This document shows, in pieces, positions 10,138 through 21,827 of a stretch of DNA of 64,000 bases. The DNA is from Pseudozyma flocculosa PF-1 (taxonomy: Eukaryota > Basidiomycota > Ustilaginomycetes > Ustilaginales > Ustilaginaceae): positions 61,987-125,986 of the forward strand of contig NW_006920883.1 of NCBI RefSeq assembly GCF_000417875.1. The letters are read 5' to 3'. How positions within the stretch are numbered: the stretch's first letter is position 1; each line of letters starts with the position of its first letter. The notes beneath the pieces are model-generated. The model ran no database searches. It was not told where the DNA came from and saw only the letters and a program-made list of their open reading frames with translations. Both the position numbers and the translations under genes were made by a program.

Positions 10138-13100
10138 GATGACGACGCTGACGACGACAAACGGCGACAGCGACGGCGACGAGGATTGTGCTGGCGTCGC
10201 GTCAGTCAGCTCGAATGTAGCTTGCTGCGGTGAGCGTCCGACGGCCTATGCGGTGCAGGCGGGAAAGAGCACCGTGAGGGGAGGGGAAGGCGGGTCGACG
10301 GAATGAGGTCGGGAGAAAGGGGAGATGAGAAGGAGCGATGCGTGTGGAAGCGGCGACTGTTTAAGGGTGCGAGGAGGAATCGGGGGCTCAACGAGGTCCC
10401 GAGCAGGCGGTCCCCTCGCTGCCTGGCCCTTTTGTCCGTTGATGAATCCATGAGCCTCCGGCTTGTGTCGGGAAAAGGCAATACAGAGCGAGGGCGTTGA
10501 GAACAGAGGAGCGGCAGCGGCGGCGCAGCGGCCTGGCCATTGTGTGCAACCCCACCATCTGTGTCGGTGCTACTACTGCCGTATCATCAGGCAGGCAGGC
10601 AGGCAGGCAGGCGGGCAGGCAGGTACATAATCAGGCAAGGCACGTAAGGTAAGGTAAGGACAGGACGGACAGTAGTCGTACGTAGCGTCGACCTCGGGGC
10701 GGGCGTCGACCCGGGACCGCTTCATGATTGATGAGATGAAAGGCATACCGAGGGGGAGGGGTGGACGCGGGCGTAGCATCGCATGATGGGCTGCCCCACG
10801 CCAAGCAGGCTTCCATTGACTGGGCTATCAAGGCTACAGTAGTAGGTACATAGGTGCCCCGAGCCCGACTCGGGTCCCAGTCTAGGTTCGGGGCCCTGCC
10901 GTGGCTGCTTGACCCGTCATGAGACGCGGCTGGCTGGCTAGTTGCCCGGCTGCACCGTCAGCATGCCGCCGCCGCTATCGCCCTCCGGCCTCTTCCCTAT
11001 CTGCCCCAGGTTGCACCCAAAGTTGCCTGTCGTACAGGTATGCGTGCACGATGCGGTCGGCACATCTTAATTGCTTCAGCTGATGCTCGACTCGGAAGTC
11101 AGGCAGGCAAGGCGGCGCCGTTGCGTTGCGGAGCCCGAGGCCTTGATCATCTTTTGCGCGCCCTACCACGACGCTCGCACGCAAGCCCTGTCGGTTGCGG
11201 CGTTGCCTGACTGATTGACTGTTCTGCCCGTTGCCAGCCCTTGCTCGAGGGTGGATCTCGCGAACCCCTTTGCCTCCCGCCTGGATGAAGAGAGACAATG
11301 GCGGCAGTGGGCGGCGGTGCGGCCATCGCCAGCGGCGTGGTGCGGTGCAAAGAGCCAAGGTGCGGCGCGGCACGGTCGGGCTGTCAATCGCCACACATAA
11401 TACGCAGGCTAGGCTATGCGGAGCAGAGGCACCGAGCGGTCATGAGCAGCTGGCATCGGGCAGGGTCATCTTGCCACCATTTCAGGACTGGTCACGTCTC
11501 GAAGCTCATCTTGGCGCTGCGCCGTGTCTTTCCCGCGTGTTCCCAGCTACTATGGCCAGCCAGCCATACCTACTGTATGTAGACGGACCAACAGGCGGGG
11601 GTCCCTGCGCTCAATGAAGTGCCGGGCAGGATACTAGAGCACGGTCCTCTTTGCTGCCTGTGCATCGTAGGTGCTTCCAGATACGATGTCAGGCGCCCTG
11701 TGCACGCGCAATTGTCGTACAGGCCCCTGCTCCTTCCTCGCCGGCCTGTACGTACTCGCGGCAGTTCAAGCGACGGAGCATGCCAACTTGCTTGCTGGCC
11801 GTAAATGCAGGTGCGTCTCGAGGGCTAGCTACGGAGGGAGGGCCTAGGCAGCCTGGCCCGTTGATGAAGCCGGCAACTTTTGAGGCTACCAAGTCATACT
11901 CGTCGGTGGTCTGCACAGCAACCTCCCGCTGTCCCGTTACCCTCATCTCGTCAGACAATACATGGCATGCCCCCACCCCCGCACCCTCTCTCCACACCGG
12001 ATCGGGAGAGGAAGCGAAGAGCGAGGAGCGGATCGATCGACCCACCCGCCGTTCCCATCGAGCACTGACCCCGTCGGATGCAATCGCGACCACAGCGGCT
12101 GTGTATAGACATGTACGTACGTTCATGATTCATATGTGCGAGATGGTCAGGGGTGGCCAACCGGCCAATCTCTGTGTCGCTCTATTCTTCCGAGTCGCAC
12201 CGTGATGGTCGACTAGGTCGTGGTGGTGTGGGCGCGCGGGCTAGCCGGCGCATCGTTGGCCTCCGCACTGTCTTGACTCGATCGTCGCAGTGCTGTCAAG
12301 GATCAGGCCGGATCGAACGCCCAGAAGAAAGCGGTGTAGGTGCTGCTTCTTCGGGTCTTTCAGCGTGCTTCTGACGGGTCGGGCTAGAAGCGCCGACCGC
12401 CACGATCAGCCGGCCAGCTACCAACGCCGTGGCGCGTCTCCCCATCTCGAGCTTACCAATGCGGCGTGGCTTTGGATCCATGGTGAGGATCCATCCCCTT
12501 CCTACACCTTTGAAGCGTCTTTGCACAGCACAGCCTGTCACTCTCGGACATTCCCGAACCGTCCGGGCGGCAAAAGGCGGTGGAGAGATCCCGATCAACG
12601 CTCGCCAACGGGGGGCACCGAGACTTCTGTGCCGGGAATGTTCCTTCGAATGCCAAAGGCCAGGGGCGGCTGTCGTCTTGTCGTTCCCGCCAATTCCGTA
12701 TCACGTCGAGGTCTCGGCGTTCGGCAGTTGACCGTGTGTATTCATGATTCGATCGATAATCGTCGATGACAACAGCGGGGAGGACGTGGGCTGCTCTTGG
12801 GCGCGTATCCGTACGGGCGCCGCGACGGACGTAGGGAACCCCACCTGCTTCGACAATACGAGAGTCGCGTCTCCTTCCGTTCCGAGCTTGTCCCACATCG
12901 TCGAACCTGAACGCGTATCATCGATACCTGCTCGGACCGGCAGTTGCAGAGCTTTAGTACTTCATCCTGCTGATCTCGGACGGGTATCGCCAAGTGCATG
13001 GATGGTGAGAGAGACAGAGCGGCCCGGCGAAAATGAGGATGCCGTCGCGTTGCACATCGGCGTTTGACATGGCGTGCCGTCGTTCCTCGTCATGACAGCC

Positions 13101-13704
13101 CCCAAGAATCGAAACAAGAGCGGTGGTGGGGGGACGAGGTGGTCATCAGGAACGCGAGCCTGAGCCTAAGGTGATCCTCACTCAGCCACAGCGGGACATC
13201 GTGACGATGTCGACAGATGAAGTGCAAAATGACCAACGACGGGCTGGTTGCATCGGCCAAAGTCTGCGGTCATGCTCGGCTATGAGTCCATGTTCGGCAG
13301 GCTATGGTTCGGAGCAGAGCCTGGACAAGGCTTGTTGAATATGTACGTTGCTTGGGGTTGCAGGGTGCTCTTTTGTAGAACTGCAGGTACAGGTCGAAGG
13401 CAGAGAAGGGATGACGGCGCGGAAATGACGGTGACGAAATGCGAGGTGATGAAGTAATGCAACAAATGTGGGCGGGCGCCATGTATATGTGCACGCGGGA
13501 CGAGATGGACTGTACAGATGAAAAGCGGCTGTGGGATGCAAAAGGACAGAGATGGGGCTGGAAGGCAACGAACGTGGTGCAGCGGTGACGAGAAGACCGA
13601 GGCAGAGACGGAGCGGATACGAAAGAGGGAGGCGGGGAGCGTGCTGTCATGGCACGGCACGGCTGTCGGCGTCCGAGAGACGGGAATGAGGGTCGGGCTC
13701 GAGA
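10138..13704. other. 3.6 kb non-coding stretch upstream of the homeobox gene
   Basis: No reading frame here has family motifs or paired splice sites in frame. It holds a CAGG-type array at 10588-10623, single TACAGTA/TACTGTA words at 10835 and 11571 and purine-rich sequence at 10270-10340. It probably contains the homeobox promoter at its left end and the transporter 3' region at its right end. Confidence 0.5.
10588..10623. repeat. CAGG/GGCA tetranucleotide array
   Basis: About nine copies of the CAGG-type unit with one GCGGG interruption, in the upstream region of the homeobox gene. Confidence 0.9.
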
Positions 13705-15694
13705 CTACCGCGGGTGGTAGTGGGGGCCGGTGGCGGCGGCGGCATGCCTCGTTTTTGGCTTGCTCTGTGGTTCGGGGAGGGCGGTGAGGTCAATCTCCTC
13801 GTAGTAGGGCACGTCCTGGGCCCCCGTCTCCGGAGAGAGTTGCGTGCTCCTGGATTCGGGACTGCCGTCGGGCGTGCCGACCGCCGTCGCCTCGCCGGAC
13901 GTGTAGTCCTGCGACAAGAGGAAGGGGTCCTCGTCGAGCCGCGCTGGGTTCTGTTTGCTGTCGGCCATGAGGGTCTTGCTTCGCGTTGGCATCGGCCGAT
14001 GCTTTGGACCTACGAGACCTCCATCGACGCCAGTCCGGGAGGGGGTTCGCTCCCGGAGCTGGAAGGTGTTGTCGGGGTAGTGTCGGCAGGAGCCCTTCCT
14101 CGGAGGGCCCGAGGGTGCATGGTAGCTCGATGAGGGTGGGTGGCTTGGCCAGGCGGGTTCGTGGTGCATGCTGTTGGCGTGGCGGTGTCGCAGGGAGATG
14201 CGACGAGCGCCACCGTGGCCCATTTCCTCGCCTTCGTACCCGTCCTCGCAGGAGCCGCAGCATCCGGAACCTCTGGACGACGCCTTACGGCCAATCTCGA
14301 TGCTCCGGGAGGTCCAGCCGCACGTCGGGCTGTTTGGCTCCGAGGTCTTGACGCGGCGGGGCTTCTCGTTGTCGTGCGACTTGACGACCTCGAGTGGCGG
14401 CAGGGCGTCGGCCAGGCTGTGGTTGTGGTTCTGGTGGTGGGTATCGGTGCCGTGGGGTGCATCGAGGTCGCGATCCTCGTCCTTGCCGTGCCACATGATC
14501 TTGCGCGAGAAGACGCCCTCGAGGTGGAAGACGAGCACCAGGGGCCACGCGACCATCAGGAAGACGGTGAGCGTCGTTGCCACGTTGCGGATCGGCTCCG
14601 ACTCGAGGACTTCGGCGAGGGCCTTGGTGGCGATGGTGAAGCCGACGTTGGGGAAGATGAAGGCCCACCAGGCCAGCACGAACGTCATGTGCCTCGGTTC
14701 CTGGATGGTGCCAATGACGATGCTGACGAGGGCGAAGCAGAAGAACCAGGCGGCCCAGAGCCAAAGGAAGATGGAGCTGACGACGGCGAGGATGACGAGC
14801 GTCGAGGCGATCTGGTCGCGCGGAAGGCTGAAGAGGCCCGCCTCGGGCAGGTAGCGGTAGGATTCGCGGGCCAAGCCGATGATGGCGAGCGCGGTAAATG
14901 ACGGCGGGCCCGCGCACATGAAGAGGCCCGGACGGTGGTTGACGTGGGGCAGCCCGACGGTCATGAGGCGCTTGAAGAGGATGGCGTACATGAAGCAGCT
15001 AAAGGCGAAGCCGAGGCCCTGGAAGGTGGCTCCGGCGATTGCGATCTCGTAGGCCCTGGCTGAGGGTTGCGTGGGGACGACGGCGTTGGCCACGGTGCCG
15101 ACGAGCATCGACGGGAAGATGGGTAGCACCCAGCCGGGCATCATCGAGGACAGCTTCTGCTTGCCCTCTGGACGGCAGCAAGGGCAGTCGGTGGTCTCAG
15201 CACTCATATCCAGCCTCGTGGAGCGGGAAACAGGGACTATACACGAGCCTTGTCAACTCACCGTTCCAGAGAAAGCAGTACGAGAGGAAGCTCTGGCAAA
15301 AGGCGATGCCGGTGTAGGTCCAGAAGAAGGCGCGCATCATGGTCGACTGGGCGGGATCGGGATCGGGTCCCACGAGGGTGGCTGCGCCGTTGATGAGGGT
15401 GGCGAAGGCCAGCAGCGCCGGGCCGACAAAGACGGCCTCGAGCGGGTGGCGCAGCACGGCGAGCAGGCTGGCGGCGCCCGAGGCGAAGCGGAAGGCCTGG
15501 GCGGCGGTGAGGGCGAGCACCAGGCCGAGGTTGCAAAAGTAGAGGACGCGGCCCATGTAACGCAGCTCGGTGAGGTCCATGACGTTGTTCATGAGCACCA
15601 GCGCCAGGCCGCCCGTCGACATGGGGAACGTGTACCATGCCAGCGTCAGGTGCGGCAGGCGGTCGCGCATGAAGCTGTAGCCCGAAGTCGGCAT
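13705..15694 (-). CDS. TDT-family transporter (Mae1 malate / Ssu1 sulfite type) with long C-terminal tail
   Basis: Two exons, 15694-15262 and 15167-13705, joined by a 94-nt phase-1 intron (GTGAGT...CAG), give 631 aa. The membrane part (about residues 15-375) has roughly ten hydrophobic segments and opens with HLTLAWYTFPMSTGGLALVL, the conserved first-helix motif of the tellurite-resistance/dicarboxylate transporter family. Other segments include FFWTYTGIAF, MMPGWVLPIFPSMLVGTVAN and FVLAWWAFIFPNVGFTIATK. Fungal members export sulfite (Ssu1) or take up malate and other C4 acids (Mae1); sequence alone does not decide which. The last 250 or so residues are an unusual hydrophilic tail with a His cluster (HGTDTHHQNHNH) and a Cys cluster (GSGCCGSC), whereas family members are usually about 380-460 aa. 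The start was chosen as the first ATG before helix 1. Confidence 0.88.
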
Positions 15695-16514
15695 GGTGAC
15701 CGAACGGAAGGCGACGTGGGGAGCGCGCCGAGGCAGACAGCTGTCGAGTGTCGCGCGTTGCTGCGCGCCAGCCGAAGGGTCGAGGCCCTAGGTCGCAAGA
15801 AAGCGCGGCGTCTGGCGAGCGGGCGGCCGGCCGGCCGAGCAGGCGCGATTTTTGGAAGCAGGGCCGAAGTGGCGGAGAGGGCTTGGATCGGCTCGGACCG
15901 TGCCCGGTAGCAGTCAGGGCGGGCAGGAGAGTAGTGCGTAGGCCGTCGAGCGTCGTATCACTCTATGGAGGCCAGCAAGCAGGCAGCAAGGAGGAGCAGG
16001 AGGGCGATGGGTGTCTGGAGATGGGGGGGGAGAGGAGGCTCCGGCGAGGGGAACCAGCTAGAGAGCGGCAAGCCGACGCGAGCAGGCCAGCCTTCTGTCC
16101 TTCTTTAAGTACTCGTCCAGCTTGGTCTCCCGCTTCCCTTGTCGGCGGAAGAGACTACGACGGCGAGTAGTCGAGTGCGACGGTCGCGGCGATGACAGCA
16201 GAGACGAATGGGTCCGGGACGCAGCCCTAGCGGCCGTCCCACCGCACTCAGCCCCGCCGCTGCCAAGGCGGACAGCCCCGACCGCCGGCAGCCAGCGTCA
16301 ATTAGCGTCGAGCTATTCTCGCCATCACCCTCTTTCACAGGTAGCGCCCCTCGAGCGGGTGCCATGGGATACAGTATGGTAGGACGGCGACGCCAAAGCC
16401 AGTGCTTGCCAGTCTTGGCTTCGGCCCGTATCCTCAAGCGTGCATCACACAATGACCAGCACCGCCCTGCAGGGGGCTTGGCTTGCGCTCGAGACCGAGG
16501 ACCAAGAGGCCACA

Positions 16515-16530
16515 TACTGTACATACAGTA
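16515..16530. repeat. 16-bp inverted repeat TACTGTA-CA-TACAGTA
   Basis: Two perfect 7-bp arms with a 2-bp spacer. The reverse complement of this exact 16-mer is found at 55636-55651. The function is unknown; it could be a dimeric protein binding site. Confidence 0.85.
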
Positions 16531-19500
16531 GTGCGAACCCCACGCACTCTGGCAGCGGGACGTGGAGCCGGAACGTGACAGCGGCTTTGCGCCATACGTA
16601 GGTAGCAACATCGATAAGGCGCACCCAGGCAGAGGACGGACCCAGTCATCCTGGGGCCTTGGTCCTTGGCTCGCCGGTAGTCGACCTTTCAGGAAGGCTT
16701 CCGAGGACCGCCCTGCCAGGGAGCACCGCTGGGCCAGACCAGGCGGGTGCGTGCCCGAGCACCGTGCCCACTGTGCCTGTACGTGTGCGCCTGTGGGATC
16801 GAGGGTGCCTTGGCTTGCGTCTAGGCTCTACGGCAGCACCGGCCCTCATCGGAAGTGTAGAGAGGCGTCGACCTTGAGCGTGATCTTCGGCCAGGTCGCT
16901 GCGTGTGTACCGAATGTAGCCCCTCGAACCTCCGCGAGGCTGCCTCGTCTTGGCTCGGCTACGTCGGCCGCCGTGCTCGATAGGTACGTGCGCCGCAAGT
17001 CGACCCGTGCGTGCGGCCCCTGGGTCCGAACGAGCTCGCAGCACACACACACTGCTGTACACAAATGGAAGCATGTTGGGGCCCAACCGTAGCCTCGAGG
17101 CCGGCAGCGACGAGGTGTCACGTCAAGGCCATCCTCGGCGGGCATTGGCCAGGATCGGCACTGCACCACATCCTACAGTTACGGCTAGCGCAGCACGGAC
17201 AGCGCAGCCCAGCATAGCATCCACCAGCCCAGCCCAGATCAGCCCAGCCCCACTCCCAAAGACACCGCGTAGCATGGACGCCGCCGATGCACCACCGATT
17301 GAGCGCCTTTCCCAGCGTACAAAGGGGACTAGGGGACTTGTCAAGTGCAGAATGTACATATGTATGTAGCTCGTTGGACGCCGACGATGCCAAGCTCCGC
17401 GGGTCGGAAGCTAACGGAGTGTAAGGTTGGTCGCCACCGCCGCCACCGCCGACGCCGCCGGCGCTCATGAAGTGGGGGGCCACCGCGGCGCCCTCCTGCC
17501 CGGTGTCAAAAGGGGAGTAAGCCTCGCTCTCTTCGATTGCCAGCGCACCATCGACCCGGTTTGCTTCCGTTCCATGCCGATGGCTTCCATCGTCACAGCC
17601 TTGCCAAGATCAGGGCGGCGGTGGCGAGACAACTTTGTGCCTGATCGCAAAGGTTGAGTGAGCCTCCTCAATCGGCTTTTTCTCTTATCTCTCTCTTGCC
17701 GTAGCACCGTACCTCTGCGCTGGGACTTGCGGCCGGCATCTTGACCCGCCCGCGCTATGCATGTGGAGAGAAGGGCTCCATGGTGGCAAGGGGAGCGAGG
17801 TCTTGAGCGCAGCAGTAAGTACTTGGCGCCACTTGACGAGGGCTGAGGAGTGCGCTCAAATTGGAAACAAGAAGAATGAGATCGAGACATGGCTCCCACA
17901 GTCGGGTCGGGTTCTTGGCACGAGGGTGCCATATTGTCCTCACGGACGTAGACACCGGCACTTTGCGCCCCGCTCCGCCCGCAACCACAAGAAACGACAA
18001 GATGCGACGCCTGTGATCCATGGACGGCTGCCACCGCGCAATTGCCGTGGTGGAGCCTGGGACACGGCGAGGCCAGGCGAGGCCGAGCTTAGGACGGTGA
18101 GCAAGGGGTTGACCGCCGCCTTGCTTCGGGCGGTGATGCCGACCTCCGTCGGCCGACGGCGTGAAAGAGCACCACACACACCTCTGGCGAGGATCCACAG
18201 AAGCTTACGAGCTCATTCTGAATCGATGTATGTGCCTACAGTGGTCTCGAGCGCCAAGACCTGAATCAAGCTCGTAGCACCGAGCATCGCAGCCCTGACA
18301 ATCCGGGGCGCGCTATGCGGTGATTCCGCTCGCCCATCAAGGCCGGGTCATGTTGATTCGATGGCATCACCGCGACCCCTTTGTTGGCTGGGTGGCGACT
18401 AACGCTCAATCGTTACGGTCCGAACGAGTCTTGGCATCGTGAGGCGGTGAATGGCGAGGGTGGGAACAGCGACGGACGGGCGAGAAGGTACACAAGGTTG
18501 CAGAAGGTCGACCAGGCTAGGCCTGGCCAGGCAGGATAGTACTATAAGACGCCGAAGTTGGGTCGGGCCTGTCACTGCGCCAAGCTGCTCGGTTGGGCGA
18601 GCCGGATTTGCACGATCAACGCAGCATGACGAGACGAACGACCGCCAAGCCTAGCCTAGCCTGCCCAGCGCTATGTATCAGAGACTAGCACCGTACCGTA
18701 CCACACCCGCAACGTGCCGCCGCAACCGCCGCTGTCAGGCCAGGCCTGGCCTCACCGGAGGATTTTTTGGCCGGAAAAGGCGAGCGATAAGGCCGCGTCG
18801 AAAAGAATTCTCCGATGTCGCCGGGTGCCTTGCCTGCCTTGCCCTTTTTCGCCGCGGCATGGCCTCACCGGCTGTGGCCTTCGACCCGCCTGCCCCGGCA
18901 CCACCAGCCCCTGCCCGCCCTCGTCGGATGGAAGCGAGCACGTTCGGATGGGCACCGGCGGACGTATTCCACGTTCAACAGCACACACAGCCGGCCCTCC
19001 CGCTCAGTCTGGAGAGGGAGTACGTGACTTTCGCCTCCGAGGGGGAGGGGCCGTTGCGGTTTGAGCGTTGCCTCGGGCAGGAACGTGATGGGCCCCTACG
19101 GCCCCTCCTACCCGCTTGGCGCACCACCATTGCTGAGGCGCGGCTCTTCGACAGCAAACGCGACTGAGAGTCAAGTGCTCGACTTCCCGATGCCTAGGGC
19201 CGTACTGGGGCCGAGGGACCGTCTTTGACGGGTCAACGACCATCTGCCGTGCGCAGCAGAGTCGACACACTGGCCCAAATCACCTCGGTACGGGATCGAG
19301 CGCCGCGAGCACAGTCGCTGCGCCCGTCTCACCACGGGGACGCGCTTTATTGGCTAGGCTCGTCGCCGTGGCTATAGGTCTCAAGCAAGTCTTTCCGGTC
19401 GGCACCGCGACTCTATCGCCCTGTACGTCGCACGGTGGCCGTGGGCGAAGTCGCAATGCTTCGATCCGTCACTCCTCCATAGACCTTCAAAATGCGAAGC

Positions 19501-20551
19501 TTTGCAGCTGCGGCAGGCTTCAGGGCGAGCTGAAACGGGCCTCGAGTAGATGAGCTGCCATGGCCGTGGGAACCGTCCAAGTCGAGGATGGCCTCGAGGA
19601 TCGATGTGGCCGCGACTCCACCAACAACGGCGAAGCTCGCGAGCCAGTCAAAACGTAGGCAGGCTCGCCATGTACCTGGGATGAAGGATGGCGGGGAGAC
19701 GTGCGATGCTCTCGTGATGGGACGCCAAAGCGCTGCCGTCAGCACCGCGACCGGCTCCTTCCGGGCGCGGATCCAGCTCAACGTCGTTGCGCAGGGCCAG
19801 TCGGCCGGTCTGACGGTACGCCGGGGCTACTGGCGGTGGGGGCCTTCACGCAGGGGTCCCCCGCTATCTCAAGAGTTTGTGCAGCAGCTGGTCGATGGCA
19901 GGGTAGAGAGGCCTCTGGAGCGGGACGATGATCGAGACGGAGCAACTCGCACCAGCTCCACCCGAACCTTGTGCACGGATGGCAATCAGTAATGCGAGTG
20001 GGTCGAGAGGCAGGTGTTCGACGCCGACATCGTCTGCCACCCGCTTGATTCGACGTGAGCGCTTTCCGCCGCGTCGTTCGAGGAGGTCGATCTCGACGGG
20101 GGCAAGGCGTCCATCGCGACACCATTCTGGTTCACCTTGGCTTCCAGACGACCCGACCGTGGTGAGCTTATCTTGAGATTAGGCCAGCGAAGAGTTTCCT
20201 CGCCATCATTGCGCGGATCAGCTCCGTACGACGGACGAGAGCGAGCAGACGAGGGCAAGAGCGAACGAGAAGCGCGGCACCCGGGATCACGGTAACGACT
20301 GGAAGGCGTGGCGGTGTGCTCTGCAAGCCCGCTGAGTCTGCCTATCTCTGTGGTAGCAGACTTGTCGCGACGGTAGGCAGCGTACAGTGAGCACGAAGCA
20401 GGAATCGCAGCAGAGGTTGCGAGGGCCTTATGAGCGCACGGGGACGATGGATGGTGGACGCGCTCCTCTGTGGCTCGTACGATGTCGGAGCTGCCTCGGC
20501 GGTGCAGGAGGCTGGCTTGGGTGGGTGGGACCCTGACGGCCCGCCCGCCCG

Positions 20552-20574
20552 ATTTTTTTTTCTTTTTTTTTTTT
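20552..20574. repeat. Poly(T) tract T9-C-T12
   Basis: A long homopolymer in a GC-rich background. Read on the minus strand it is a poly(A) tract that could be the tail of an old retroposed sequence, but I see no source gene or target-site duplication. Confidence 0.7.
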
Positions 20575-20886
20575 GGCCGCGCGACTGGCGCGAGTCCCAG
20601 CCCCAACACAAACCCAAGCAGGCCACCGCCCGCCGCCCCGAGGGCCAGGCTGGCAGGCTGGCTGCTCGAGCCCAAACACCTCCTTCCTCAATTTTGGCTC
20701 GCTGGCTCCCCAACCATCGATCCGACTCCACGACCCACAGCGGCAGGCGCTGCCGTGGCCAGCCGTTCCCGAAATCCCGGCGAGTGGTGCGGCGTCTTCC
20801 GGCAGCCAGCGGGCACGACCCGAGGCTCCCGACGCCGTCGCATGCTATGGGTCGCGCCAGCATGCTTGCCTGCTTCTTGCTCCTGG

Positions 20887-20910
20887 GCCTGCCTGCCTGC
20901 CTGCCTGCCT
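20887..20910. repeat. (GCCT)6 tetranucleotide array
   Basis: Six perfect copies in the upstream region of YHM2; a second, 4.5-copy array follows at 21345-21362. Confidence 0.9.
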
Positions 20911-21827
20911 GTCGTCGCGTAGATGGGCAGAAGGTCCTGCCTCGCCAGCATGCTTCCGAAGAGGCTGCGGTGCTGGGAGGCCGTGCCGCCCCAACGCACC
21001 TGCCTGTTCGTTCCGGAGTGGCGCCGACCCGCATACCGACCTTGGCCGTCGACAGCCAGAAGAGAGAGTTGTGGCCTGATGATGGCGGCGATTCTTCCCG
21101 CAGGCTCGCATAGCGTCGAAGGCGCCGCGCTCGTGGCTCCAATCCAACCAAATCCACGGCGGCATGGCCTGGCAAGGCAAGGCATGGCAGCATGGCAGGC
21201 TGGGCCCGTCGAATCGCGCCGGACGCCCCGATGCCCACTCTGCTGGGCGGGCGGGCTGGGTGGCTGGCCTGGCCTGGCTGTTTCTTCTTGGAGGGCGAAA
21301 TAAGGGAAAAGGGGAGGCCCGTGCCTCGCGCCCTCCCCGCCCCTGCCTGCCTGCCTGCCTGCTTTCAACGGCCGCCGCCCTGCTGGCCCCAGCCCCGGCC
21401 CACTCACCCGACCCTGGCCTTGGCCGGCCTGTCAGGTTTTGGGGGGCGGGCAGCAGGTGAGGCAGGCCAGGCCGGGCGACGCGAGGCGCACGCCCAGAGG
21501 CAGCCTTGCTTGGCGAGGCGGGCAGGCGGGCAGACAGGCAGACAGGCAGGCGAAGCAAGCAAGCAGGTGCAGGGGCCCAGCACCGTCGGCGACATCCCGA
21601 GAGTCTGGGGACGAGACGTCCTTCGCAGCGAGCCCCGCTCGCCCCCCTCTCGTTCCAGGCTGTCCTGCTCGCCATCATCACCAACACCGACCACCAACAC
21701 CGACCACCACCACCACTCCTTCCCTGCCTTCGGACCCTCTTCGCTCTCCACGCTTCAACCCGCCCCTCCGCCTGCTTCTCGCCCTTCCCCACTCGCTCTC
21801 TCTTCCCCCCTCAACGACATCGCAGCC

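Larger units (their letters stand above)
15695..21827. other. 6.1 kb non-coding stretch between divergent transporter genes
   Basis: Reading frames occur on both strands, but none has a recognisable domain or in-frame GTGAGY...AG pairs. The stretch holds TACTGTA words at 16370, 16515 and 16524 (the last two form a palindrome), a T9-C-T12 tract at 20552-20574, GCCT arrays at 20887-20910 and 21345-21362 and a GGCAGAC-type run at 21518-21552. About 180 bp of pyrimidine-rich sequence before 21828 looks like the YHM2 leader. Confidence 0.5.

Noticed and set aside
11689..12126. 145-codon minus-strand frame starting with a signal-peptide-like sequence (a possible secreted effector)
   Set aside because: The hydrophobic core is short, the rest has no pattern or cysteine pairs, and opposite-strand frames overlap. 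Worth recalling only if RNA-seq shows expression.
18673..19167. 164-codon plus-strand frame in the 6.1 kb non-coding stretch
   Set aside because: No motif, no splice donors, and other frames of similar size overlap it.
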